64,000 nucleotides of DNA from Microbacteriaceae bacterium VKM Ac-2855 (GTDB lineage Bacteria; Actinomycetota; Actinomycetes; Actinomycetales; Microbacteriaceae), in the NCBI GenBank assembly GCA_013204985.1, contig JABMLG010000007.1, positions 62,001-126,000 on the forward strand. The letters are read 5' to 3'. Below are positions 1 to 8,084 of the stretch, piece by piece. Under the pieces are notes generated by a model that did no database searches, was not told the DNA's origin, and was given only the letters and a program-made list of their open reading frames with translations. The position numbers and the translations under genes are program-made. How positions within the stretch are numbered: position 1 is the first letter of the stretch; each line of letters begins with the position of its first letter.

Positions 1-411
1 CTCGCCGCCGCATTCGCCGGCGACGCGATCGCTCGGATGCACGAGCGCCTCGCCGAGGAGGCCGGCCCGGATCCGCAACAACAGCGGTGGGCCACTGAGA
101 ACGTCCACCGGGAGCTCCGTGCCGCTCGGTCCCAGCTGTCCCCGCTGAGCCGGGCTCCGCAGGACTACTGGGCGTCGGCGGATCCGGACACTCTCGCCCA
201 CCACTTCCGGCTCGCGCGAGCTTGGGCTCCATTCGACGCCGGCATTGCGGCGGTCGAGCTCTGGCTGCGCACCGAACTGGCCGAGCGCTACGCCATCACC
301 GTGCCGCCGTACGGCCGGCTTTCACAGAACAGGAACCCCGGTGAACCCCGACCCCACCGCCCGGAAGAACCACGACGCGTTGTGCCCACGAGTGTTATGC
401 CAGGGCGCTGA
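1..411 (+). CDS. 3' end of an unrecognised protein (partial)
   Basis: An open frame enters from the left edge without a stop and ends at 409-411; at least 136 residues are present. An internal ATG at 37 is possible as a start but the frame is open before it, so the gene probably begins upstream. The product is soluble and rich in Arg, Ala and Pro, with a plausible helical stretch (HFRLARAWAPFDAG, then VELWLRTELAERYAI) and a basic proline-rich tail. No signal peptide, membrane segment or known motif is visible. I do not recognise the family. It runs in the same direction as the antiporter 58 bases downstream, but nothing shows a functional link. Confidence 0.5.
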   Translation, partial: LAAAFAGDAIARMHERLAEEAGPDPQQQRWATENVHRELRAARSQLSPLSRAPQDYWASADPDTLAHHFRLARAWAPFDAGIAAVELWLRTELAERYAITVPPYGRLSQNRNPGEPRPHRPEEPRRVVPTSVMPGR

Positions 412-469
412 TGGCACGGTTGCGGTGACGGCGCTCTACGCCGCCGATCCGGAAGCGTAGGGAGACGGC

Positions 470-2056
470 GTGCAAGCCCTCGAGACGATCGTGCTGATCG
501 GCGTGGTCCTGATCGTCGGTGCCGTGCTCGCGCCGCGGCTGCGGATCCCGACGCCGCTACTGATGCTGCTGCTGGGCATCCTCGTCGGATTCGTGCCCCC
601 GGTGCGCGAGGTGGAGCTGCCCTCGGAGGCGGTGCTGGTGCTGTTCCTGCCCGCACTGCTCTTCTGGGAGAGCTTGACGACCTCCCTCCGCGAGATCCGC
701 CGCGATCTGCGCGGCATCCTGCTGCTCTCGACGCTGCTCGTGGTCGCGACGGCGTTCGGAGTCGCGGGGATCGCGACGGCGCTCGGCCTGACCTGGGGCG
801 CAGCGCTCATCCTCGGTGCCGCGCTCGCGCCGACCGACGCGACGGCGGTGGGGGCGATCGCGCGGGCGCTGCCGCACCGCAATCTCACGCTGTTGCGCGC
901 CGAGAGCCTGATGAACGACGGCACGGCGCTGGTCATCTTCAGCATCGCCATCGGCGTCGGCGTGGACCAGTTCGAGTACTCGGGCTGGCAGATCACGGGG
1001 TTGGTCGCTCTCGCCTACCTCGGCGGGGCGCTGATCGGTGCGGCGTTCGGCTGGGTCGGTACGCGCCTCCTGCGTGAGCTCCGCGATCCGATCGTCTACA
1101 ACGCACTTCTGGTCCTCGTCCCCTTCGGTGCCTTCCTGGTGGCCGAGGTCGTCGGTGCCTCCGGGGTCATCGCGGTGGTGATCGGCGGTCTCATCCTCAG
1201 CCAGACCGGTCCGCGCGCGAGCACTCCCCAATCCCGCCAGCAGACCTTCGCATTCTGGTCGCTGGCGACCTTTCTGCTGAACAATGCGCTGTTCGTGCTG
1301 GTCGGCATCGAGCTGCACGTGGCGACCGAAGCGGTGGCCGAGGGCTCGGTCGGTCCACTGATCGTGCTCACCGTGCTCGCGTGGCTCGTGCTCCTGGCCG
1401 TGCGCTTCGTCTTCCAGACCGTCTCGATCTATACGATCCGGCTCCTGGACCGTCGCCCGAGTCAGCAGAACCGGCGGATGTCGAACCGTGCCCGGGTGGT
1501 TTCGACGACAGCCGGTTTCCGCGGCGCGGTGTCTCTGGCGGTGGCCCTCGCGGTGCCGGGCACGCTCGCATCCGGTGAGCCCTTCCCCGGGCGCGATGAG
1601 ATCGTCTTCGTCACAGCGGGCGTCGTTCTGCTCACGCTCATCGTTCAGGGCCTGCTGCTGCCCGTGGCCATTCGATGGGCGGATTTCCCCTCCGACTCCA
1701 CGTTTGACGATGAGATCGATCGCGCCGAGCGCGATGCGACGGACGCTGCGCTGCAGCAGGTCGACGCCGAGGCGGCACGCATCGGAGTGTCGGACGAGGT
1801 CCGCGATCGCATCACGGAACTCTACGAGGAGCAGCGGGCTCTGCTGGCGGCCTCGCCGGACGCGGATGAGGGGGAGGCCCTGCGTGCGCAGGACCAGGAG
1901 ACGATCGCGCTCCGGCTCGCGCTGATCGAGAAGAAGCGCGACGTCATCATCTCGCTGCGCGACCGGGGCGAGATCAACGACACCACGTTGCGCACCATGC
2001 AGACGAGGCTCGATCGCGAGGCCCTGCGTCTGAGCCAGCCCGACATCCTGGAGTGA
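470..2056 (+). CDS. Na+/H+ antiporter, CPA1 (NhaP/NHE) family
   Basis: Integral-membrane cation/proton antiporter, expected to exchange cytoplasmic Na+ (or K+) for external H+ in pH and salt homeostasis. The 528-residue protein has about 12 hydrophobic segments over residues 1-400. Family signatures are visible: LFLPALLFWES, the APTDATAVGAIA segment and ESLMNDGTALVIF, which holds the ion-binding Asp. A charged cytoplasmic tail of about 130 residues follows and is predicted coiled (helical runs around EEQRALLA and IEKKRDVIISLRDRG). The GTG start at 470 follows GTAGGGAG with suitable spacing. Length fits the family. Oddity: its last 45 bases recur in degenerate form at 3688-3732. Confidence 0.93.
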   Translation: MQALETIVLIGVVLIVGAVLAPRLRIPTPLLMLLLGILVGFVPPVREVELPSEAVLVLFLPALLFWESLTTSLREIRRDLRGILLLSTLLVVATAFGVAGIATALGLTWGAALILGAALAPTDATAVGAIARALPHRNLTLLRAESLMNDGTALVIFSIAIGVGVDQFEYSGWQITGLVALAYLGGALIGAAFGWVGTRLLRELRDPIVYNALLVLVPFGAFLVAEVVGASGVIAVVIGGLILSQTGPRASTPQSRQQTFAFWSLATFLLNNALFVLVGIELHVATEAVAEGSVGPLIVLTVLAWLVLLAVRFVFQTVSIYTIRLLDRRPSQQNRRMSNRARVVSTTAGFRGAVSLAVALAVPGTLASGEPFPGRDEIVFVTAGVVLLTLIVQGLLLPVAIRWADFPSDSTFDDEIDRAERDATDAALQQVDAEAARIGVSDEVRDRITELYEEQRALLAASPDADEGEALRAQDQETIALRLALIEKKRDVIISLRDRGEINDTTLRTMQTRLDREALRLSQPDILE

Positions 2057-2608
2057 GGGCGTCCTCGAGCGAGGCCTGGGCCCGAGCGGTGGTTGAGCGA
2101 GACTCTGTGAATACTCACAGCACGTACCGGCGGATCATTGCGGCCAGCTCGAGCCGGATCTCAGACCGCCGCGGGCACGTCGTGCATTGCGCGGTTGCAG
2201 TTCTCGAGTCGTGGCGTCTTGCTCACTTCCGCGGTTCGATCGTGGGCGGAGGGACTTCGCTCCTCGCTACGTAAAAAAACCGGTCAAGGAAGGCGTTGCT
2301 CCGATCGGTGCTGCACTTCGAACGTGCGTAGTTTCGGGGAACGGATGGCTTCTCCTAGAAGCCTGCTCTGATCCGGCCGCCGAGGCGCTCTCTGACCACG
2401 CGCTGGCCACGCCTTCCAGTCGACAATCATCCCGCTCGGCAATCAACGGGCCTGCGAAGCTTGTGGGTTGACGCGGCGCTCGAGGGCCTGCGCACCATAA
2501 TCCGCCGAGCCGGCGCAAGTGGATCTGATTCATCCGCGTTCCGCCATTCACGGACGAACGTAGGCTAGTGTAATGAAGGAAACTCATGTTCGATCTTGGG
2601 AGATATGA
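2057..2608 (+). other. Long intergenic stretch before the toxin-like gene
   Basis: About 550 bases with no credible gene on either strand; the open frames here are short and lack coding character. Base composition is noticeably less GC-rich than the flanks, with runs such as CTACGTAAAAAAACC near 2270. The stretch probably carries the promoter of the secreted protein at 2609 (AT-rich sequence around 2560-2590), but I see no consensus -10/-35 pair. It looks like the left part of an acquired islet. Confidence 0.5.
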
Positions 2609-3304
2609 ATGCGAATTTTTGCTTCGTTGTGCGCAGCATTGGTCTGCGCAGCGGCGCTCGCAGCTCCGGTGGCTGTTGCAGCTCAAACGACGGCTGCGGA
2701 CACGGTCGGCGAAGAATCCGCCGTTCGTCTTTACGTGCGGATCGATGGCGTGCTTGCGCCAGCCGACCCGTCGGCGATCGAAAGCGCAACGTCGGGCCTG
2801 CCCTCAGAACAAACACCATCCGGCGGACCAGCGACGCCGCGATTGATCGACTGGAACCAGTGGTACGGCTGCTTCAGCCTCAACAACCAGGACGATATTT
2901 TTGCCGAGTATGTTCACTGGTGGGACGGCGTTGGTCAAGACATCCGCCTCACGTGCGGTAACGGCGTCGCTTTCGGTGGGTGGGGCTACAAGCACATCCG
3001 CGCAAAGCACGAAGCCGACTGGCAAGCGCCGTTCGATCAGGCGCGCGCCGCTCGGTGGAACCCAGCCAATGACGGCATGGAATCCTGGGATGACCTCATG
3101 GCTTTTGCCGCAGGTCAGGCGGTGAGCTGGCCGGCGTTCAAGGGAGGGAACTCGATCTCCGGAACGACCTGCGGCGTCACTGAGGTGATCTTTTATGAGC
3201 AGAATACTGGAAGTGAGGTCTATAAATTCCGCGCTCGCGCTGGTTGGGCCGACGGCAGCGACCGCTTGATCACAAGCTTCCCGCAGAGCGGGACGACCTG
3301 TTAG
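2609..3304 (+). CDS. Secreted putative RNase-type toxin
   Basis: A 231-residue exported protein. Residues 1-25 form a clear signal peptide (hydrophobic core, cleavage after AVA). A linker rich in Pro, Ser and Thr runs to about residue 78, then a compact C-terminal domain. That domain has four cysteines (88, 116, 188, 231), suited to disulphides outside the cell, and the sequence GYKHIRAKH (H129, H134), ending in DRLITSFP. A KHI..KH segment followed by a terminal (I/V)T-(A/S)-FP strand recalls BECR-fold RNase toxins (barnase/EndoU/ColE5/RelE). This is a motif-level resemblance only. RBS GGGAG lies just upstream of the ATG. A small gene follows after 9 bases, as in toxin/immunity pairs. Composition is lower-GC than its neighbours. 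Confidence 0.55.
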   Translation: MRIFASLCAALVCAAALAAPVAVAAQTTAADTVGEESAVRLYVRIDGVLAPADPSAIESATSGLPSEQTPSGGPATPRLIDWNQWYGCFSLNNQDDIFAEYVHWWDGVGQDIRLTCGNGVAFGGWGYKHIRAKHEADWQAPFDQARAARWNPANDGMESWDDLMAFAAGQAVSWPAFKGGNSISGTTCGVTEVIFYEQNTGSEVYKFRARAGWADGSDRLITSFPQSGTTC

Positions 3305-3313
3305 GAGTCTCTC

Positions 3314-3604
3314 GTGACGAGACACGTGCGCTTCTTCCCCGACATCGGAGCTCCCTGGTGCCTATGGGAAGCGGGCGCTTCGAACAGCACTCCCTACGCC
3401 ACCCAGCTCGGAGCAAGCCAGCTCCTCGAGGACAGGATTACGGGGTGGTACGAATTCTGGGAGCGTCACTGCAACTGGGAGAACGGCTTCGATTCCCCAG
3501 GGGCGAAGGCGACGTGGATCGCTCACGGTGACGGGCTTCTCGTCGATCTGCGTCGAGAGTTACAGGACTCGGACATTCGGGTCACGCCCCTGTACGCCGA
3601 ATAA
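3314..3604 (+). CDS. Small cytoplasmic protein, probable immunity partner
   Basis: A 96-residue soluble acidic protein with no signal peptide and no membrane segment. It is rich in Trp and aromatic residues (WCLWEAG, WYEFWERHCNWENGFDS). The GTG start follows TAGGAG, 9 bases after the stop of the secreted protein at 2609-3304, so the two are almost certainly co-transcribed. Position, size and the lack of export fit an immunity protein that binds the toxin in the producer's cytoplasm. I recognise no characterised family. The alternative is an unrelated conserved hypothetical protein. Its codon choice resembles the upstream toxin-like gene more than the host genes. Confidence 0.5.
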   Translation: MTRHVRFFPDIGAPWCLWEAGASNSTPYATQLGASQLLEDRITGWYEFWERHCNWENGFDSPGAKATWIAHGDGLLVDLRRELQDSDIRVTPLYAE

Positions 3605-3687
3605 GCGCAGCTGAGACCTGGGCCTTTGGTTTCCGAGCGAGTCCCGGGTCCTCGTCGACGGCTACTTCAGTTGTCGCACTGAGCCTG

Positions 3688-3756
3688 CTCGATCGCGAGG
3701 CCCGACGTGTGAGTCGGCCCGACATCCTCGAGGAGGGGCGAGATCGAGCGAGCTGA
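3688..3756 (+). pseudogene. Degenerate copy of the Na+/H+ antiporter 3' end
   Basis: Bases 3688-3732 match the last 45 coding bases of the antiporter (2009-2053) at 39 of 45 positions, and resemblance continues past the antiporter stop. Translated, the copy reads LDREARRVSRPDILEE against LDREALRLSQPDILE in the intact gene. It has no upstream antiporter sequence, so it is a fragment. It lies in the same orientation, making a direct repeat that brackets the toxin-like gene pair. It runs directly into the MFS remnant at 3753. Confidence 0.7.
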
Positions 3757-4034
3757 CCGGGTACGGCATCAGCGGGATCACCGGTTCGGATGCGGGCGCC
3801 GCCTCCGGTCTGCTGAACACGGCGCACCAGCTCGGCAGCTCGCTCGGGCTGGCGGCGCTCGTCGCGATCGGCACCTCGGCCGTGCCCGGCACGAGCGACG
3901 CCGTCGCGACCGTGGCGGCGCGGGTCGAGGTCGCCCTGACCGGCTCGAGCGTGATGCTCGCCCTCGCCCTCGTGGTGGTGCTGGCGGTCATCCTGCCGAG
4001 CGACCGTCGCCGCACAGCCGACGCGACGAGGTAG
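3753..4034 (+). pseudogene. C-terminal remnant of a DHA2-type MFS efflux transporter
   Basis: Frame 3753-4034 encodes about 93 residues beginning LTGYGISGITGSDAGAASGL and ending at TAG. The pattern GAASGLLNTAHQLGSSLGLAAL is the recognisable twelfth-to-fourteenth-helix region of EmrB/QacA-family drug exporters, followed by a last hydrophobic helix and a short basic tail. No start codon or RBS is present, and the preceding sequence belongs to the antiporter fragment, so about four fifths of the gene is missing. The sharp junction marks an old deletion or recombination scar. Confidence 0.75.
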
Positions 4035-4097
4035 CCCGGGTTGTCGCGAACCGCCGTTCCGCGGCCGTTGTGGGGGCGATTCGTGCCAACCCGGGCT
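4033..4097. terminator. Inverted repeat between convergent genes
   Basis: Arms 4033-4050 and 4080-4097 pair at 16 of 18 positions, centred on AGCCCGGGTTG. They lie just after the stop of the MFS remnant and just before the stop of the oppositely directed GH2 gene. There is no strong T-run. It is probably a bidirectional terminator, or a leftover of the transporter gene's terminator. Confidence 0.55.
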
Positions 4098-4113
4098 CCG
4101 GCGTGGCTCGTCG

Positions 4114-6537
4114 TCAGTCGGCGTCGACGCGCAGCTGCACCCGCGCCTGCGTGAGAGTGCCGCTGGTCGCAGTGAGGGTGATCACGCCCGGCGCGGTCGG
4201 TCGCACGATGGCGAGGGCGCGCCCGTCGAAGGTCGTGCGGGTCGTGGCATCGAACCGCTCGGCGGTCTTCGGCGCTCCCGAACCGAAGCCGGCGAGCACG
4301 CCGGGGCCCTCGACTCGGATGCTCACCTCACGATCCTCGCCAGTGACGAGTTCGTCGTTGTCGCCGCGCAGCTCGATCGCGATGAACGCGAGGTCGGTGT
4401 CGTCGCCGCGGAGGGTGTCGCGGTCGGTGGTCGCCACCAGGCGCGCGTCGCCGGTCGCGGTGCGCAGGACGGAACGGCCCGACTCGGCGCCATCGCGGTA
4501 GGCGACGGCGGTGAGGGTGCCAGCGCGGTACACGGTCTCGAGTTCGGCGAGCATCGGCTTCCGAGTGCCGACCGCGGCGCGAGCGATCTCGGCGCCGTCG
4601 AGCAGCAGCGCGACCTCATCCGCATCCGCTGCGACCTCGACGCTCACCTGCTGGCCTTCGAAGCCGGGCCAGGTCCACGACGCAACGGAGTCGCTCCACG
4701 CCCACGGTGACTGCATGGTGATCGTCTTGCCGTGGTGCTCGGGCCGCACGACGGCGATGGCCGGTTCGCTGCGCAGGCCGAACACGATCTCGCGATAGTA
4801 GGAGACGGGACGCCGCCAACCCGTGATGTCGAGGTCGCCGCACCACGCCGTGAGGTACGGATACTCGCGTTCGAGGGAGCCGTTCGACGTCGGGTCCTCT
4901 GCGTAGGCGGTAGCGCCGATGCCGACCTCGCCGAGGTAGTCCCAGCCGGTCCAGGTGAAGTCGCCGATCACGTTCGGGTTCGCCTGCACCATCGGCCAGA
5001 GGTCGCCGATCTGCGAGGGGAACGTCTCGGAACCGACGATCACACGGTTCGGGAACAGCTGCGCGTCGGCGGCGTAACGGCCGTCGGCGTAGTTCAGCCC
5101 GAGCACATCGAGCACCGAACTCGACTCGGCGGTGCGGCGGGTCACGGCGTCGGAGGAGCCGATCGCGCTCATCATGTTCGCGCCGGCCTCGCCCATCATC
5201 TCGTTGAGGCCCTGCTCGGCGGCGAGGATCTCATCGAGCTCGTCGAGCACCGCGAGGGCGGCGTTGATGCCGTTGGTCACCGGCCGGGTCGGGTCGAGGG
5301 AGCGGATGTGCTCGGCGAGGTCGCGGGCCTGGGCGGAGCCGTGCGGCGTGCCGACCTCGACGATCTCGTTGCCGATGGAGTACATGATCACGCTGGGGTG
5401 GTTGTAGTCCTTCGCGACCATCGATTCGAGATCGGCCTCCCACCACTGGGCGAAGTCGAGCGCGTAGTCGTAGTTCGTCTTGCCGCGCGTCCACATGTCG
5501 AACGCCTCGTCCATCACCAGCATGCCGAGCCGGTCGCAGGCGTCGAGCATCGACGGTGAGGCGGGGTTGTGCGCGGTGCGGATCGCGTTGAAGCCGGCCG
5601 CCTTGAGCAGCTCGATGCGCCGTTCCTCCGCGCGAGCGATCGACGCGGCCCCGAGGAGGCCGTTGTCGCTGTGGATGCACGCGCCGCGCAGCAGCACGGC
5701 CTCGCCGTTGATCCGCAGTCCCTTCCGCGGGTCGACAGTCACGGTGCGGATGCCGTGCACCGTGACGACGGGATCCGCTCCGTCGTCGATGCTCGTCGTG
5801 GCGGTGTACAGCGCGGGGCTATCGACGCTCCACAGGGCGGGGCTCGGCACGTACAGGCGCTGGCGCACGAGCGCCGCGCGACCGGGGGCGATCGTCACGG
5901 GGGTGCTGTCGCCCTCGACGACCGTGCCGTCGTGGTCGGCGAAGCTCGTCCGCAGGGTCCTCTGCTCGGTGGTGAGTCCGCGGTTGACGATGCCCGTCGC
6001 CACCTCGACGACGGCCTGATCGTCTTCGACGCGGATGGTGCTGATCCGGACACAGTCCGGCTCGATGTGGGTGGCCGCATCGACGTGCAGCAGTACGGGG
6101 CGGTGCAGCCCGGCGCCCGCGTACCAGCGGGTGTCTTGACCGGAGCGGACCTCGATGCGCAGCGTGTTCGTCGCGCCGAAGCGGAGGAACGGCGTCAGCT
6201 CCACGAAGAAGCGGGCGAATCCGTCGGCCCGGTTGCCGACGAACTCCTCGTTCAGGAACACCATCGCGTGCCGGAACGCACCCTGGATCTCGAGTCGGAC
6301 GACCCGCCCCGACCACTCGGCGGGCGCATCGAACTCCTTGAGGTAGCTGTACGCGCCGGCCGGGTAGTAGGCGGCGCTGCCCGCGCCCGGCGCCTCGGGC
6401 GATCGTGTCGCGTCGCGCAACGCATCGTGGGGGAGAGTGACCGCGAGCGTGTCGGCTCCCGTGCTCCGCTGCGCTGCGGCGAACGGCCCTCGCGGCGCGC
6501 GGACGGTCCAGCCGTCGGTGAAGGAGGAGATGGTCAT
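4114..6537 (-). CDS. Glycoside hydrolase family 2, beta-galactosidase-like
   Basis: Retaining glycosidase of 807 residues that hydrolyses terminal beta-D-galactosides (other beta-glycosides are possible in GH2). Order of domains: jelly-roll sugar-binding domain (about 1-160), immunoglobulin-like domain (about 165-265), TIM barrel (about 270-560), C-terminal beta domains (DUF4982-like, then an Ig-like region to 807). Catalytic residues are visible: acid/base E391 in YSIGNEIVE and nucleophile E504 in VGSETFPSQ. The family segment FNAIRTAHNP is at 316-324. No signal peptide, so it acts in the cytoplasm. It is the second gene after the MFS transporter (61 bases), suggesting import then hydrolysis of a galactoside under the divergent LacI regulator. 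Confidence 0.88.
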   Translation of the reverse strand: MTISSFTDGWTVRAPRGPFAAAQRSTGADTLAVTLPHDALRDATRSPEAPGAGSAAYYPAGAYSYLKEFDAPAEWSGRVVRLEIQGAFRHAMVFLNEEFVGNRADGFARFFVELTPFLRFGATNTLRIEVRSGQDTRWYAGAGLHRPVLLHVDAATHIEPDCVRISTIRVEDDQAVVEVATGIVNRGLTTEQRTLRTSFADHDGTVVEGDSTPVTIAPGRAALVRQRLYVPSPALWSVDSPALYTATTSIDDGADPVVTVHGIRTVTVDPRKGLRINGEAVLLRGACIHSDNGLLGAASIARAEERRIELLKAAGFNAIRTAHNPASPSMLDACDRLGMLVMDEAFDMWTRGKTNYDYALDFAQWWEADLESMVAKDYNHPSVIMYSIGNEIVEVGTPHGSAQARDLAEHIRSLDPTRPVTNGINAALAVLDELDEILAAEQGLNEMMGEAGANMMSAIGSSDAVTRRTAESSSVLDVLGLNYADGRYAADAQLFPNRVIVGSETFPSQIGDLWPMVQANPNVIGDFTWTGWDYLGEVGIGATAYAEDPTSNGSLEREYPYLTAWCGDLDITGWRRPVSYYREIVFGLRSEPAIAVVRPEHHGKTITMQSPWAWSDSVASWTWPGFEGQQVSVEVAADADEVALLLDGAEIARAAVGTRKPMLAELETVYRAGTLTAVAYRDGAESGRSVLRTATGDARLVATTDRDTLRGDDTDLAFIAIELRGDNDELVTGEDREVSIRVEGPGVLAGFGSGAPKTAERFDATTRTTFDGRALAIVRPTAPGVITLTATSGTLTQARVQLRVDAD

Positions 6538-6598
6538 AGCAGGGTCCGATCGGGGTCGTTCGCGAATAGTCGTCGAGATGCGGGGCGGCGGCGCGCGT

Positions 6599-7876
6599 TC
6601 AGCGCACGGAGCGGATGGGTCGGATCAACAGGCCGCAGATGATCAGCAGCAGGAAGGCCATCAAGAAGATGTACTGGTACCCGCCGGTCACGGTGATCAC
6701 CAACGAGGTGATCACGGGGCCGAGCATCTGGCCTCCGGAATTGGCCATGTTCAGGATGCCGAGGTCCTTCGCGGCGTTCTTCTTGTCGGGGAGGACCTCG
6801 ATGTTGAGCGCCTGGTCGACGGAGGTGAACACGCCGTTGCCGACGCCCGCGAACACGGCGTAGACGATCATGCCGATAGCGGAGGGGAAGAAGAACGGCA
6901 CCAGCACTGCGATGCCGATGAGGAAGGCCGCCGCCATCACGAACGGCTTGCGGCGGCCGAAACGGTCGGAGATCGGGCCGGAGCCGAAGCCGAAGACCAG
7001 CGCGGTGACCAGTTGGATCGTCGCCATGATCGCGATGATGCCGCCGGCCTCCGCCTGCGAGAGCGCGATGTAGTCGGTAAGGATGTACAGCTGATACGCC
7101 GCGACCGAGTAGGTGCCGGCCACGAGCGCGAACTTGCCGAACAGGGCCAGGTAGTAGTCGCGAGCGCCCGATGTCGGGAAGGAGAAGTTGCGCAGGATCT
7201 CAGCGCGGCTGAGCCTGGTGCGCTGCTCCGCACGATTGGACGCGTCCGGAGCGAGCACCACGAAGAACACCCCCGAGATCAGCGTGACGACCGCGAATAC
7301 GACGATGCCGACGCGGGGGTCGGCGACGAAACCGGCGCCCACGATCTGGCTGCCGGCCGCGCCGAGAGTCATCGCGACCCCGTAGATGGAGGACACCGTG
7401 CCGCGGTACTTCTCCGGTACGCGGTCCGAGATCACGGCGACCATCGGCGCGATGATGGCGTTCAGCATCAGCATGTAGAAGCACCACCAGAGCACGAGCG
7501 AGAGCGCGTCGGATGCGGTACTGAGCCCCCAGAGTCCGATCGCGGTGCAGACCGAACCGACGAGGATCCACGGCGCTCGACGGCCGAGTCGGGATCGTGT
7601 CAGATCCGAGAGCGCGCCGAACACGATGTTCGACAGCAGCGAGAGGAAAGCTCCGAGCAGCCCCATCGTCGCGACGAGGCCGATTCGATCGGCGTAGGCG
7701 ACCTCGGAGACCAGGGCCGGCATCAGCACGGCGATGCTGCCCACGTACGGGCCGATCCAGAGGATGCCGCCGATGAACAGCGCTATGGCGAGGCGCCAGT
7801 TGAACCGGGAGAGCGAATACGAACCGATGGTGATGTTGCCGACCGTGTAGTCGGTGTTCGGGCCTGTCTTCGACAT
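6599..7876 (-). CDS. MFS sugar transporter (GPH-like)
   Basis: Inner-membrane symporter of 425 residues with about 12 transmembrane helices. The loop DLTRSRLGRRAPWILVG between helices 2 and 3 matches the conserved basic signature of glycoside-pentoside-hexuronide and related sugar carriers. The second-half equivalent PISDRFGRRKPFVM is also present. The open frame extends to 8008, but ATG at 7876 has a good RBS (AAGGA) and gives the expected cytoplasmic N-terminus; the longer frame would run through operator DNA. It heads a two-gene operon with the GH2 enzyme and is divergent from a LacI gene, so a beta-galactoside substrate is likely by inference. Confidence 0.87.
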   Translation of the reverse strand: MSKTGPNTDYTVGNITIGSYSLSRFNWRLAIALFIGGILWIGPYVGSIAVLMPALVSEVAYADRIGLVATMGLLGAFLSLLSNIVFGALSDLTRSRLGRRAPWILVGSVCTAIGLWGLSTASDALSLVLWWCFYMLMLNAIIAPMVAVISDRVPEKYRGTVSSIYGVAMTLGAAGSQIVGAGFVADPRVGIVVFAVVTLISGVFFVVLAPDASNRAEQRTRLSRAEILRNFSFPTSGARDYYLALFGKFALVAGTYSVAAYQLYILTDYIALSQAEAGGIIAIMATIQLVTALVFGFGSGPISDRFGRRKPFVMAAAFLIGIAVLVPFFFPSAIGMIVYAVFAGVGNGVFTSVDQALNIEVLPDKKNAAKDLGILNMANSGGQMLGPVITSLVITVTGGYQYIFLMAFLLLIICGLLIRPIRSVR

Positions 7877-7945
7877 CGTCGTCCTTCGCGAAGTGATGAT
7901 ATGCGGTGCGGCACGGCGCCGACCGGCATCGTTGCGGATCATCGT

Positions 7946-8032
7946 TGAAACAGTTTCATAATGTTTCAGAGTGTTTTGAGAGTAGTTGTGAACGGTCACA
8001 CGCGTCAAGTCGAGTTTCTTGAAACAGTTTCG
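7946..8032. promoter_or_regulatory. Two LacI-type operators (TGAAACAGTTTCA)
   Basis: TGAAACAGTTTCA at 7946-7958 is a 13-base dyad, and the near-identical TGAAACAGTTTCG occurs at 8020-8032. They sit 74 bases apart between the divergent MFS and LacI genes. A third half-site, TGTTTCA, is at 7962-7968. Size, symmetry and position fit operators for the LacI protein encoded at 8085, which would repress both the transporter operon and itself. Confidence 0.75.
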
Positions 8033-8084
8033 CTACGATCGGACGTGCGTCGGATTCTCCCGACGATCCGATGAAGGGCGCACC

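Noticed and set aside
557-1318. Long minus-strand open frame opposite the antiporter
   Set aside because: Low-complexity Arg/Glu-rich translation that mirrors the codons of the antiporter; high-GC shadow frame.
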